From: Caldilineaceae bacterium | GTDB taxonomy: Bacteria > Chloroflexota > Anaerolineae > Caldilineales > Caldilineaceae | Direction of reading: 5' to 3' | Length of the DNA: 34,547 nt | NCBI GenBank assembly: GCA_020845455.1 | Contig: JADLFO010000226.1 | Coordinates: forward strand, 1-34,547 | Part shown: in pieces, positions 25,463-34,547 of the stretch | Numbering within the stretch: position 1 is the first letter of the stretch | Layout: each line of letters starts with the position of its first letter | Notes under the pieces: generated by a model | The model's input: the letters and a program-made list of their open reading frames with translations, nothing else | Database searches by the model: none | Told to the model about the DNA's origin: nothing | Program-made: the position numbers and the translations under genes

Positions 25463-26431
25463 TCAGCGTTCGACAGGAGTCAGGAGGGGGCGGCCTGTCA
25501 CCCCCGCGATCAAGTTGTCAGCCGCCAGGACGGCCATCTTGCTGCGCGTGGCATAAGATGCGCTGGCGATATGCGGCAAGACGACACAGTTGGGCAGCGT
25601 CAGCAGTTTGTGGTCGGGCGGCAGCGGTTCGGGGACGGTGACGTCCAGCCCTGCGGCGGCGATCTCGCCGCTGCGGAGCGCGTCATAGAGCGCGTCTTGG
25701 TCTACTGTGCCGCCGCGGCTGGTGTTGACAAGCACGGCGCTGCGCTTCATCTTGCGGAAGGCGTCGGCGTTGAGCAAATTAGCCGTCTGGGGGGTGAGTT
25801 GGGCGTGGATGCTGACGAAGTCGCTCTCGGCTAACAGCTTGTCCATGTCGGCGTATTCGGCCCCGACCGCGGCGGCAACGGCGTCGTTGGGGTAGGGGTC
25901 ATAGTAGAGGATGCGGCAGCCGAAGCCATGCACGCGCCGGGCGACGGCGCTGCCGATGCGGCCCAAGCCGATGATCCCCACCGTGCTGCCAAAAAGATCA
26001 TATCCCGCCATCCATTCGGGTTTCCAAGTGCTCCACCTGCCCTGGCGCACGGCGTCGATCGCTTCGGGCAGACGCCGCGCCGCGGCGAGCATCAAGGCGA
26101 CGGCGAGGTCGGCGGTTGTTTCGGTGAGGACGCCGGGCGTGTTTCCGACGGCCACGCCGCGCCGGCGGCAGGCTGCGACGTCGACGTGGTCGTAGCCCAC
26201 CGACATGGTGCTGACGACCTTGAGCGACGGCCCGGCGGCGTCGAGCAGTTCGTCGTCGACGCGCTCGGTGAGGAGGCAATAGAGGCCATCGATGCCCCGC
26301 ACCCATTCGAGCAGGGTTGGCCGCGGGATCGGCTCATCCGAATCCCAGAGGCGCACGTTGCAGGCTTCTTGCGCCCGTTCTAGGCCGGCGCGCGGGAGAC
26401 GCCGCGTCACGACAACCTGGGGTTTGCTCAT
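25463..26431 (-). CDS. D-2-hydroxyacid dehydrogenase (glyoxylate/hydroxypyruvate reductase-like)
   Basis: A 322-residue NAD(P)-dependent enzyme. The nucleotide site is GLGRIG (155-160). The catalytic set is Arg239 (NTSRGG), Glu268 (VPEPLP) and His287 (LPHIAS). STMSVGYDHVD and NTPGVLTETTADLAVAL resemble glyoxylate/hydroxypyruvate reductases more than phosphoglycerate dehydrogenases, and there is no ACT domain. It would reduce glyoxylate or hydroxypyruvate; the exact substrate is inferred. Its ATG overlaps the end of hflX by four bases (26428-26431), so it is translationally coupled to that gene. Confidence 0.9.
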   Translation of the reverse strand: MSKPQVVVTRRLPRAGLERAQEACNVRLWDSDEPIPRPTLLEWVRGIDGLYCLLTERVDDELLDAAGPSLKVVSTMSVGYDHVDVAACRRRGVAVGNTPGVLTETTADLAVALMLAAARRLPEAIDAVRQGRWSTWKPEWMAGYDLFGSTVGIIGLGRIGSAVARRVHGFGCRILYYDPYPNDAVAAAVGAEYADMDKLLAESDFVSIHAQLTPQTANLLNADAFRKMKRSAVLVNTSRGGTVDQDALYDALRSGEIAAAGLDVTVPEPLPPDHKLLTLPNCVVLPHIASASYATRSKMAVLAADNLIAGVTGRPLLTPVER

Positions 26432-27867
26432 GATTCTGCACTTTCTTCCTCGTGAAAGGGGTCTTGCTGGTCAAACCAGAAAGCGGAAAAGCGCCCGGCC
26501 AGGTCGACCGGCAGCCGGACGCGCAGGTGCGTGCCCCTCTCGGTGTGTTCTTCTTGTTCAATAAAGCCGTGGGCGTGGGCCAATGCCAACAGGTCGCCGT
26601 GATGGTAGGGGATCAGTACGTCGACGGGGATCATGCGTTCACGCAGCACTTCGTCGAGCATGGTGAGCAGGGCGGGCAGCCCTTTGCCGGTGCGTGCGCT
26701 GATCGCCACGGCGTTGGGCGCGTCTTGCAGCGCGGCCTGCAGGCGCGCGTCGGCGTCGGGGTCGGTGCGGTCGATGCGGTCGATCTTGTTGAGGGCGGTG
26801 ACATGCACCTTGCCGCCTGCACCCAGGTCCTCCAAGACTTCGTCAACCGCGGCCATCTGTTCCTCGGCGTTGGGGTGCGAGATGTCCACCACATGCAGCA
26901 GGAGATCGGCCTCGGCGACTTCTTCGAGCGTAGCGCGGAAAGCGGCGACCAGTTCGGTGGGCAGCTTTTGGATAAAGCCCACGGTGTCGGTCAGCATGAT
27001 GGCGTGGCCGCTGGGCAGTTCCATGCGCCGCGTGGTCGGGTCGAGCGTGGCGAAGAGCTGGTCTTCGGCGCGCACGCCGGCCTGAGTCAAGACGTTGAGC
27101 AGGGTGCTTTTGCCCGCATTGGTATAGCCGACCAGCGAGACGATCGGGACGGCGGATTTGCGGCGCTGGCGGCGATATTGGTCGCGGTGTTTGCGGATCT
27201 CCTCCAACTGGCGTTTGAGGAAGGCGATGCGGCGGCTGATTTCGCGGCGGTCGGCCTCAAGCTGGGTTTCACCGGGGCCGCGCACGCCGACTCCGCCACC
27301 TGCGCCCCCGGCGCGGCCGCCTGCCTGGCGCGCCAGGTGGGTCCAGGCGCGGGTCAGCCGGGGCAGCCGGTATTCATACTGCGCCAGCTCTACCTGAACC
27401 GCGCCCTCACGCGTGCGCGCATGGCGGGCAAAGATATCGAGGATCAGCGCCGTGCGGTCCACGACCTTGGTGTCTTCGCCGAGCGCCTTTTCCAGTTCGC
27501 GCTGCTGGCGCGGGGAAAGCTCGTCGTCGAAGATGACAAGATTGGCGGCACGCTCGGCCACCGCCATCTGCAGCTCTTCCAGCTTGCCCGTGCCGATCAA
27601 GGTCGCCGGGTTGGGCGTGTCGAGGCGTTGGGTCAGTTCGCCGGCGACTTGTACACCGGCAGTACGCGCCAGCAGCCCCAGTTCGGCCAGCGAATCCTCC
27701 AGGCTGAGCAGGTGGGGGTCCATCGCAAGCTCGACGCCTACCAAGATGGCGCGCTCTTGGACCGGCGCGGTGGGGATCAGCCCGCTCTCGTCGCGCCGGA
27801 TCGGCCCGCGACCGGTCTCATCGCGGCCTGGGCTGGGAGTGGTGGAAGCGTTAGAAGAATCTGGCAT
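26428..27867 (-). CDS. hflX: ribosome-associated GTPase HflX
   Basis: A 479-residue GTPase that binds the 50S subunit and splits stalled ribosomes, notably under heat stress. The HflX domain has the family signature GGAGGGVGVRGPGETQLE near 187-204, followed by a coiled linker. G motifs are GYTNAGKST (247-255), the ATLDPTTR switch, DTVGF (294-298) and NKID (360-363). The N-terminal about 35 residues are disordered and not conserved. The C-terminal domain ends with AGRFSAFW. It is upstream of and overlaps the hydroxyacid dehydrogenase gene. Confidence 0.96.
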   Translation of the reverse strand: MPDSSNASTTPSPGRDETGRGPIRRDESGLIPTAPVQERAILVGVELAMDPHLLSLEDSLAELGLLARTAGVQVAGELTQRLDTPNPATLIGTGKLEELQMAVAERAANLVIFDDELSPRQQRELEKALGEDTKVVDRTALILDIFARHARTREGAVQVELAQYEYRLPRLTRAWTHLARQAGGRAGGAGGGVGVRGPGETQLEADRREISRRIAFLKRQLEEIRKHRDQYRRQRRKSAVPIVSLVGYTNAGKSTLLNVLTQAGVRAEDQLFATLDPTTRRMELPSGHAIMLTDTVGFIQKLPTELVAAFRATLEEVAEADLLLHVVDISHPNAEEQMAAVDEVLEDLGAGGKVHVTALNKIDRIDRTDPDADARLQAALQDAPNAVAISARTGKGLPALLTMLDEVLRERMIPVDVLIPYHHGDLLALAHAHGFIEQEEHTERGTHLRVRLPVDLAGRFSAFWFDQQDPFHEEESAES

Positions 27868-27911
27868 ATAGAGAAGGTTTGGCTCGTTTATGGCCCGAAC
27901 CAGGCGTTCAA

Positions 27912-27937
27912 ATCGAACCCCACAATGGGGGTTCGAT
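27912..27937 (-). terminator. perfect hairpin after the SH3-like gene
   Basis: ATCGAACCCC (27912-27921) pairs perfectly with GGGGTTCGAT (27928-27937) around a six-base loop. It begins at the stop codon of the SH3-like gene in the leftward direction and precedes hflX. No long U-run follows; TTTG is next. It may terminate or protect the SH3-like transcript. Confidence 0.6.
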
Positions 27938-29094
27938 CATGGTTGGGTTGGAACCCACCCGCTTGCCGGGTAGGCCGTCTGCCGCCACGCGCCGTCGAGG
28001 GTGATGGCAACCGTCACCAGGCTGTCGCCTGGCTGCAGTTGGGTGACTGTGGCGCTGCCCGCGTTGGGCAGTTGATGGATGACCAGTGGCGCGGCCACGG
28101 TCTCTCGGCGGACTTGGAGCAGCACAAATTCCTTGGCGTCGTCGGTCAGGAATGAGAGATACTGGTTCGAGACCCAACCATCATTGGGTTGGGCGATATG
28201 TGACCATGCCCCATCGACGGAAAAACCGTCCACGGTGACGCCTTCCTTGGCCCGGAGGGTTGCCAGGTGAGCATCGCCGGTGGAAGGCCCTTGGCGCACC
28301 AACAGCGGCCCCTCGGTGACCCAGGCGATGCGCGGTAGGGTGACATAGGAAGCCAGCAGATCCGGGTCGCTGGGCAGCGCTGCGCCGGCTGGGTCGACGG
28401 GTGCGGCGCCGGCGCTGTCCGGCTCGGCGGTGGCCTGCGCCTCGCCGGCAGCACGCGCCGTCTCGTCCACGGCAGCGGGGCGGCTCATGGCGTTGACGAC
28501 TACCACCAGCAGCGAAATCGAGACAAGCAGAATGGCGCCCCACACGACCAGTTTGGCGACCGGCTCGCCACCCAGGTAGGACCAGATCAAGGAGAAGGGT
28601 CTGGCCTTCATTTCGGCGCGAGCGCTGCGCGCGGCGTGGCGCTTGGCCTTGTGAGCCGTGTCAGGTCGATATTGTACATCAACCTGACCGGATTGTCGTT
28701 TTTTGTTCTTGTGTTTGCCGGAAGCAGCGGGTGCGGCTGCCGCCGGCTGCGGGCGCGGCCATGGCCAGCGGCCCTTGGCGGCGGCAGGGCTGAGATCCAG
28801 CGCCCCGGCCCAGGCGGCGACCGCCCAATCGGCGGCGTCTTCGGTGAGGGCCAACTTGTCTTGCAGGCGGCGTGAGAGACGCGCCCAGGTCGCCTGGTGC
28901 GGCATCCATGCCGGGGCGGCCAGCAGTTCGGCGGGCACGCGCTGTTTTTGGGCGTTGACCAGCACAAAGATCTCGCGGCGGTGCTGTCCGCAGAGATCGT
29001 TGAGCAGCGATTCGGTGCGCCGCGGGTCGTCGATCAACTCCGGCCCATATTGTTTGATCAGGCGCTTGAGGGTGCGTGGCGGCTGGGCATGCAT
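27937..29094 (-). CDS. membrane protein with kinase-linked N-terminal domain and extracytoplasmic SH3-like repeats
   Basis: A 385-residue single-pass protein. Residues about 8-100 (RLIKQYGPELIDDPRRTESL, LCGQHRREIFVLVNAQ) form a helical domain that I recall being found with Ser/Thr kinase systems in Chloroflexota and Cyanobacteria. A basic linker (KHKNKKRQ) follows. Residues about 181-202 are a membrane helix. After a Pro/Ala-rich spacer, about 250-310 (LLVRQGPSTGDAHLATL, DGAWSHIAQPNDGWVSNQYL) and 320-385 (SATVTQLQPGDSLVTV, GWVPT) are two SH3-like domains, likely outside. The kinase gene is directly upstream in the same direction. A peptidoglycan sensor feeding or receiving phosphorylation is inference. 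Confidence 0.78.
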   Translation of the reverse strand: MHAQPPRTLKRLIKQYGPELIDDPRRTESLLNDLCGQHRREIFVLVNAQKQRVPAELLAAPAWMPHQATWARLSRRLQDKLALTEDAADWAVAAWAGALDLSPAAAKGRWPWPRPQPAAAAPAASGKHKNKKRQSGQVDVQYRPDTAHKAKRHAARSARAEMKARPFSLIWSYLGGEPVAKLVVWGAILLVSISLLVVVVNAMSRPAAVDETARAAGEAQATAEPDSAGAAPVDPAGAALPSDPDLLASYVTLPRIAWVTEGPLLVRQGPSTGDAHLATLRAKEGVTVDGFSVDGAWSHIAQPNDGWVSNQYLSFLTDDAKEFVLLQVRRETVAAPLVIHQLPNAGSATVTQLQPGDSLVTVAITLDGAWRQTAYPASGWVPTQP

Positions 29095-29140
29095 GGTTTT
29101 GCGTGTAAATCGCCAAACAGATGGCGGGTGTATCGGCCAG

Positions 29141-29156
29141 GCGGCATTGATGCCGC
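29141..29156. other. perfect palindrome in the kinase-SH3 intergenic gap
   Basis: GCGGCAT-TG-ATGCCGC is a 16-bp palindrome, extended imperfectly by GCCA on the left and TTGGC on the right. It lies between the kinase stop (29211) and the SH3-like start (29094). It may be an operator or an mRNA hairpin; no U-run follows. Confidence 0.5.
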
Positions 29157-29210
29157 GCTTGGCTCAACAGGGACAGTTTAAACGGGCTGCTGAAAACAGG
29201 CTGGAGCGCG

Positions 29211-30557
29211 TCACAGGCGCAGTTCTCCCTCGCAACTGCCGAAGTGGATGCGCGTCCCGGTGGCAAGCGTGACATTCTTGCCGGGCGGCACATCGTGGAC
29301 TTCGCCCTGACGGGTTGTCGCCACCCACTTCTCTGGGGTCAGGTTCTTCAGCCCCCACACATGGGGATGGTGTGGGTGGATCATGACCTCGGCGATGGGC
29401 TGAGAGAAGTCATAGGTGCGGCCGCTGTCCACATGGTGCGGGTAGAGCCGGCTGTTGTGGCGCAGCATAACGACCTGATGGCTCGTGCCGTGGGTCAAGC
29501 GGATGCGCGGCGGCAGACGCATGATCTGGTTGCAGGCCCAACAGGGGGCGGGCGCATGGCCGGGGTCGCCGGCGGCGCGCACGGCTTCGGCGTCATAGAA
29601 GTTTTCAGCGCCGCAGCTTGGGCAGTAGATGATCGAGTCGCGCAGACGGACCAACACGGCGCGCCATTCGCTCTCGCGCACGCGGCCATGCGCCGGGTCG
29701 CGGATGCCTTCGGTAAACGAGCGCACAAAGAGTTGGCGCACGAAGTTGGGGTAGATCGGCCAGAAGGCCAGGGCGTTGTCGTGTAGTCCAGCCACGGGCC
29801 GGTTGCTGTCGTCGCCGGGGTCAAAGATAAAGAGCGGCTCGCTGCCATAGAGCCGTGTCATGGCGGGCAGGTCGAAGCAGCGGATGGCCGCCTCGCGCGC
29901 GCCCTCCAGTGGGTGATGGTTCATGAGCAGATAGAAGAGCAGCACGGCCAGCGAGAAGAGGTCGGTTTGGGTGCTGGGGGTGCTGTCGCCGCGCACGATT
30001 TCAGGGGCCATGAAGCGCGCCGTGCCGCCGATCGTTCCCGGCTGCCCGTCAATGTCGACGTTGTCGTTGTCGCAGATGCGGACTTCGCCGCTGCGCGGGT
30101 CGAAAAAGACATTGCCAAACGAGATATCGCGATAGCACAGCCCCTTGGCATGAAGCTGAAGATAGCTGTGGGCCAGTTCAAAGCCGATGGTGGTCAACGT
30201 CTCCAGCGACGGCTCGACGCGGCGCGTGACCAGATCGGCCATGCCTTTGAAGCGCGGTTCGCGCAGCGCCATCAGATAGCCGATGCCCGCCGTGCCGGGC
30301 GCGTTGACAAGCTCCATGGGCCACAGAAAGCGGTCGCTGGGCGCGCCGGTCTGGATGGCGCGTTCCAGACGCTCGCGCAGGCGGTTGTCCTGGCGCAGAT
30401 AGTGCGGGAAGAACCATTTCAGCGCCAATGGCTGGTCTTGCAGCGCCACGCGGTAGACTTCGCCCTGACCGCCGCCGCCCAAGAACTGGTCTACCGACAG
30501 CGCCAAGCCGGAGCCTTTGCTCCGCACCGTCTGTCCGATTGTCAATAGCTGGTTCAT
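29211..30557 (-). CDS. Ser/Thr protein kinase with zinc ribbon and FHA-like C-terminus
   Basis: A 448-residue Hanks-type kinase. GGGGQGEVYRV (27-37) is the glycine loop, Lys47 in LALKW binds ATP, YRDISFGN gives Asp144 and Asn149, and MAPE (183-186) ends the activation segment. The metal-binding motif is DND (163-165) rather than DFG. Residues 312-342 carry CPSC and CWAC, a zinc ribbon. The last 60 residues (IHPHHPHVWGLKNLT, ATGTRIHFG) look like an FHA-type phosphothreonine-binding fold. This architecture recalls kinases from VWA-PP2C-kinase triads, but no VWA or PP2C gene is adjacent. AGGGG precedes the ATG. The probable partner is the SH3-like protein. Confidence 0.88.
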   Translation of the reverse strand: MNQLLTIGQTVRSKGSGLALSVDQFLGGGGQGEVYRVALQDQPLALKWFFPHYLRQDNRLRERLERAIQTGAPSDRFLWPMELVNAPGTAGIGYLMALREPRFKGMADLVTRRVEPSLETLTTIGFELAHSYLQLHAKGLCYRDISFGNVFFDPRSGEVRICDNDNVDIDGQPGTIGGTARFMAPEIVRGDSTPSTQTDLFSLAVLLFYLLMNHHPLEGAREAAIRCFDLPAMTRLYGSEPLFIFDPGDDSNRPVAGLHDNALAFWPIYPNFVRQLFVRSFTEGIRDPAHGRVRESEWRAVLVRLRDSIIYCPSCGAENFYDAEAVRAAGDPGHAPAPCWACNQIMRLPPRIRLTHGTSHQVVMLRHNSRLYPHHVDSGRTYDFSQPIAEVMIHPHHPHVWGLKNLTPEKWVATTRQGEVHDVPPGKNVTLATGTRIHFGSCEGELRL

Positions 30558-30583
30558 GCAGGCCCCTGTCTGTTTTGGCGCTT

Positions 30584-30592
30584 ATTATATCA
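30584..30592 (-). promoter_or_regulatory. kinase promoter, extended -10
   Basis: On the minus strand TGATATAAT joins a consensus TATAAT (30584-30589) with TG one base upstream. There is no good -35 box at the usual distance, as is common for extended -10 promoters. Start near 30577, leader about 20 bases. Confidence 0.7.
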
Positions 30593-30690
30593 CCGCAGGC
30601 AAAAATTCTTGAACTGGCGGCGCGCAGATGGATACGCAACTTGGCGTCGACGGCGCAGACGCAGTCATATTGCGGGTCAGCCCAAGGGTT

Positions 30691-30719
30691 TTGACCGTTT
30701 GTCTGCGGCGTTGTACCAT
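30691..30719 (+). promoter_or_regulatory. kbl promoter
   Basis: TTGACC (30691-30696) and TACCAT (30714-30719) are 17 bp apart, and the -35 box matches that of rlmN. The predicted start is near 30726. AAGGA lies before ATG 30787. Confidence 0.7.
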
Positions 30720-30786
30720 CCATCTGTAGCATCCGCCGAGCGTTTGCCCGCCGGCTGGGCAGGCGATCCCCAGGAAGGACTGATCT

Positions 30787-31967
<1,181 letters not shown>

Positions 31968-31971
<4 letters not shown>

Positions 31972-32996
31972 CCGCCATGCGCAAACGAGCCATTTTGATC
32001 ACCGGCGCATCCGGTGAGGTCGGCCATGCCTTGATCCGTCGCTTGGCAGAGGACGGCAACAATGTGCTGTTGACGTTGGATTTGCATGAACTGCCCGCCG
32101 ACCTGGCGCAGCTGACCACGCATGTGGTGGGCAACCTGCTGGATACGCATCTGCTGACGCGCTTGGTGAGCGAATATGAGATCGACGTGATCTTTCACCT
32201 GGCCGCGCTGCTTTCAACACGCAGCGAAATCACGCCGGAAATGGCGCATGAGGTCAACGTCGAAGGCACGCTGGGGCTGCTCAAGCTGGCGGCGGAGCAG
32301 AGCCAGTGGCGCAACCAGTCGATTCAGTTTATGTTCCCCAGTTCGATTGCGGTCTATGGGATGCCCGACCGCGAGAGCAAACAGCTTTTTGCGCGCGTGC
32401 GTGAGTTTGAATGGAATCAGCCGCGCACGATGTATGGCTGTAACAAACTCTATTGTGAGATGTTGGGCTGTTATTACAGCTGCCACTATCGCCAACTGGC
32501 CGCGCAGCAGCCGGCGACAATTGACTTCCGCTGCGTGCGCTTTCCGGGGCTGCTCAGCGCCTTTACTCTGCCTTCGGGCGGGACCAGCGATTACGGCCCG
32601 GAGATGATCCACGCCGCGGCGCGCGGCGAAGCCTACGCCTGCTTTGTGCGCGAGGAGGCGCGCATCCCCTTTATGGCGATGCCCGACGCCGTCGCTGCCC
32701 TGCTGGACCTGGCGCACGCGCCGCGCGAGAAGCTGACGCGGCAGGTCTATAATGTCGGCGCGTTCAGCCTGTCGGCGGCGCAGATCCGTGACCGGGTGAT
32801 GGCGGTCTTTCCCGACGCCGAGATCCGCTTTGCGCCCGATCTCAAACGTGAGGCGATTGTGGACAGCTGGCCCGCCGATATCGACGACAGCGCGGCGCGC
32901 ATGGACTGGGGCTGGGCGGCGCAGTATGAGGTCAACCGGGCGTTCGACGAGTATCTTTTCCCCAATGTGCGCCGGCGCTATGCGCTGCCCGTATGA
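31968..32996 (+). CDS. L-threonine 3-dehydrogenase, SDR type
   Basis: A 342-residue short-chain (extended) dehydrogenase oxidising L-threonine to 2-amino-3-ketobutyrate with NAD, the substrate of the upstream kbl product. The NAD site is GASGEVG (13-19); catalytic residues are Ser125 or Ser126, Tyr156 and Lys160 (YGCNK). [20 protein letters not shown] and [18 protein letters not shown] are the marks of this SDR-type Tdh, distinct from the zinc-dependent enzyme of E. coli. GGAGG (31956-31960) is seven bases before TTG 31968 but 16 before ATG 31977, so TTG, overlapping the kbl TGA, is the better start. Confidence 0.92.
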
Positions 32997-33027
32997 GGGC
33001 TGCCCGATCACAAGGAGTAGGCTGACG

Positions 33028-34017
33028 ATGGCGGAGGCGCTGGGCCGCTCGCGCTCGGTTCTGCCGGCGGGGATGGCCGTCGTGCTCTATGGGCTGGGGG
33101 CCGAGGTGATTTTCCAAGAACTGTCCGGCGTGCTGCTCGGCACATTGAGCATCAGCTTTTTGTTTCTGGTCCCCTTTGTGCTGGGCATTTTGACGGTGGC
33201 GCTTGCGCCCGCCGCGTATAAGGAGTCCTGGCTCTATGCCTTCTTTGCGCCGTGGGTGGTCTGCACGGCGCTTGGGCTGCTCGTCTATCTGCTGGCGATG
33301 GAGTTGTGGATCTGCGTGGTGATGGGGCTGCCGCTGCTCTTTGTCATGTCGAGCCTGGGCGGTGTGCTGGTCACCTGGCTGTACCGGCGCAAGCTGGGGC
33401 GCAGCCGCGAGCGCGACACGCCGGTGCGCGACACCACCCTGCTGGGGCTGCTGTTGCTGCTGCCCTTGGCGGCGATGCCACTGGAGGCCGCGCTGCCGCT
33501 GCCCATTCAAGCGCGCGCGGTGCAGACGCAGGTGATCGTGCGGGCCGACCCGCAGACCGTGTGGGATCATTTTGTAGCCGTGCCGCCGATCCAGCCGGAC
33601 GAGGGGCCATTTGCCTGGTTCCGCGTGCTGGGGCTGCCCGACCCGATCGAAGCGCGGCTGTCTGCGCCGCAGGCGGGGGCGATGCGTCACGCCCGCTACA
33701 GTAACGGCTTACAGGTGGTCGAGCCGGTTCAGGTTTGGGAGCCGTACCGGCGCTATCGCTTTGATGTCGAGCTGGATATGGATTCGCTGCCGTCGCCGCT
33801 CTGGCGCGCCGTGGAGAGCCGCCATCTGGACGTGCAGACGGTGGAATACCGGATCGAGCCGCAGCCCGACGGCACGCTGGCGCTGCATCTGGACAGCACT
33901 TACCGGCTGGCGACGCCGCTCAACTCGTATGCAGGGCGCTGGATTGACTTTCTGTTGCGTGATTTTCAGATGTATATCCTGCAGGTCGTCAAGGCGCGGG
34001 CTGAACAGGCCGTCTAG
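33028..34017 (+). CDS. membrane protein with C-terminal SRPBCC-like domain
   Basis: A 329-residue protein. AAGGAG (33012-33017) precedes ATG 33028. About four or five membrane helices fill the first 155 residues (MAVVLYGLGAEVIF, FLFLVPFVLGILTVALAP, VVCTALGLLVYLLAMELWI, LLGLLLLLPLAAMP). Residues about 165-325 (VQTQVIVRADPQTVWDHF, VWEPYRRYRFDVELDM, LHLDSTYRLATPLNSY) resemble a START/polyketide-cyclase-type ligand-binding domain. It is 31 bases after tdh and could be in the same transcript, but no link to threonine use is apparent. I do not recognise a named family. Confidence 0.75.
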   Translation: MAEALGRSRSVLPAGMAVVLYGLGAEVIFQELSGVLLGTLSISFLFLVPFVLGILTVALAPAAYKESWLYAFFAPWVVCTALGLLVYLLAMELWICVVMGLPLLFVMSSLGGVLVTWLYRRKLGRSRERDTPVRDTTLLGLLLLLPLAAMPLEAALPLPIQARAVQTQVIVRADPQTVWDHFVAVPPIQPDEGPFAWFRVLGLPDPIEARLSAPQAGAMRHARYSNGLQVVEPVQVWEPYRRYRFDVELDMDSLPSPLWRAVESRHLDVQTVEYRIEPQPDGTLALHLDSTYRLATPLNSYAGRWIDFLLRDFQMYILQVVKARAEQAV

Positions 34018-34026
34018 GGAAGATAA

Positions 34027-34046
34027 ACCGCAAAGGGCGCAAAGAA
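34027..34046 (+). repeat. short CGCAAAG-type intergenic repeat
   Basis: ACCGCAAAGGGCGCAAAGAA is related to the copy at 22007-22028 and again follows a rightward gene. It lies just outside or at the edge of the IS element. Confidence 0.5.
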
Positions 34047-34069
34047 CTTTAGTTTCCGGTAAGAGTGTG

Positions 34070-34547
34070 TCAAGCAGCCCGTTTGGTGCGCCGATGAGCA
34101 GCAATTCCTTTGGGTAAATGGGCCGTGAACGAGTTCTTTTTGCGAAGTTGCGGGTCGAAGACGGTTACATTTGGCAAATCTGCCTGGGCGAGTAGCCGCC
34201 GCAAGCGGCCGGGGGTGGCTTGGGGGGTGCGGTCCCAAAAGCCACTGGGCACGGGCGGCAAGACGGCGGCCAGATAGGTCAAGATGGCGCCGGCCAAGAG
34301 TGCGAGTTCGGGCAAGCGGAAACAGGCATCGGGGGCAAAGACAAACTGACGGTGCAGACCGACCATCTGTTTGGCTGCTAACGGTGCTTGTTCGACCGGC
34401 CAGCGGTCGCGGTAGAGCAAGTAGGCTGTCTGCGGCTGGCAGCGCAGGTTGGTCGCCAGGAGCAAGGGATGAAAGTAGTAGGGGTCCTGGTAGAGATAGA
34501 CAACAAAGGTCGCAGCCTCGGCGGTCACCGCCGTATCGACGCGGACC
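34070..34547 (-). mobile_element. IS4-type transposase, C-terminal part (cut by window edge)
   Basis: The frame is open to the right edge, so the start lies outside the window; about 158 codons are visible. YRDRWPVEQAPLAAK is an exact Y-(2)-R-(3)-E-(6)-K signature of IS4-superfamily DDE transposases and carries the catalytic Glu. The preceding VVYLYQDPYYFHPLLLATNL fits the RNase H-fold strand before it, and the following LPELALLAGAILTYLAAVLPP is a usual tail. A terminal inverted repeat should lie between 34018 and about 34069, but the other end is not available to confirm it. Confidence 0.85.

Noticed and set aside
27905-27937. GTTCAAATCGAACCCC resembles a tRNA T-arm
   Set aside because: No acceptor, D or anticodon arms around it; the bases are explained by a perfect 10-bp hairpin.
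26452-28155. 567-codon rightward frame opposite hflX and the SH3-like gene
   Set aside because: Covers two well-supported genes and a hairpin; no protein-like motif.

Overview
The window is about 34.5 kb of gene-dense, high-GC bacterial chromosome with roughly 30 protein genes and no rRNA, tRNA or CRISPR array that I can see. Gene content and sequence style suggest a member of the Chloroflexota, probably in or near Caldilineae/Anaerolineae. The reasons are a cysteine ligase with a CGITPYD...HLGH signature, a BaeRF-type protein, a Ser/Thr kinase with a zinc ribbon next to an SH3-like membrane protein, an SDR-type threonine dehydrogenase paired with kbl, and an intergenic palindrome of the ATTCCGAGG...CCGAGGAAT kind. 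This assignment is inference from content, not a database match.

Layout. 1-2174 (+): an alpha/beta hydrolase fused to the tail of a LuxR-type HTH (AT-richer, probably an acquired remnant), then a second, intact hydrolase. 2422-4398 (+): a large Thr/Pro-rich lipoprotein with its own promoter and a repeat-bearing leader. 4446-12296 (-): a leftward run holding a YhhN-like membrane protein, a small TM/coiled-coil protein, the MshC/CysRS-like ligase, a BaeRF protein, a degenerate receiver-domain protein, an iron-type alcohol dehydrogenase, an SCP2 protein and a YprB-like RNase H-fold/TPR protein. 12481-18022 (+): recJ, a small membrane protein, a secreted protein, a HAD phosphatase and rlmN. 18132-18311 (-): rpmB, facing rlmN across a strong bidirectional terminator. 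18651-23635 (+): degV-family gene, recG and ndh. 23690-30557 (-): response regulator, citrate synthase, 2-hydroxyacid dehydrogenase, hflX, SH3-like membrane protein and Ser/Thr kinase. 30787-34017 (+): kbl and tdh, then a membrane/SRPBCC protein. 34070-34547 (-): the C-terminal part of an IS4-type transposase, cut by the window edge.

How the genes fit together. kbl and tdh form a coupled two-gene threonine-degradation unit (threonine to 2-amino-3-ketobutyrate to glycine plus acetyl-CoA). degV and recG are separated by 3 bases. hflX and the hydroxyacid dehydrogenase overlap by 4 bases. The kinase and SH3-like gene are adjacent and co-oriented and may form one signalling unit. Promoter-like sites are readable before recJ, rlmN, rpmB, kbl, the lipoprotein and the kinase. 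The rlmN site predicts a leaderless transcript.

I found no clear large undescribed defence or mobile system. The points most worth following are the MshC-like ligase outside Actinobacteria, the kinase with DND in place of DFG plus its SH3 partner, the leaderless rlmN promoter, the tandem-GA palindrome, and the HTH-hydrolase remnant.
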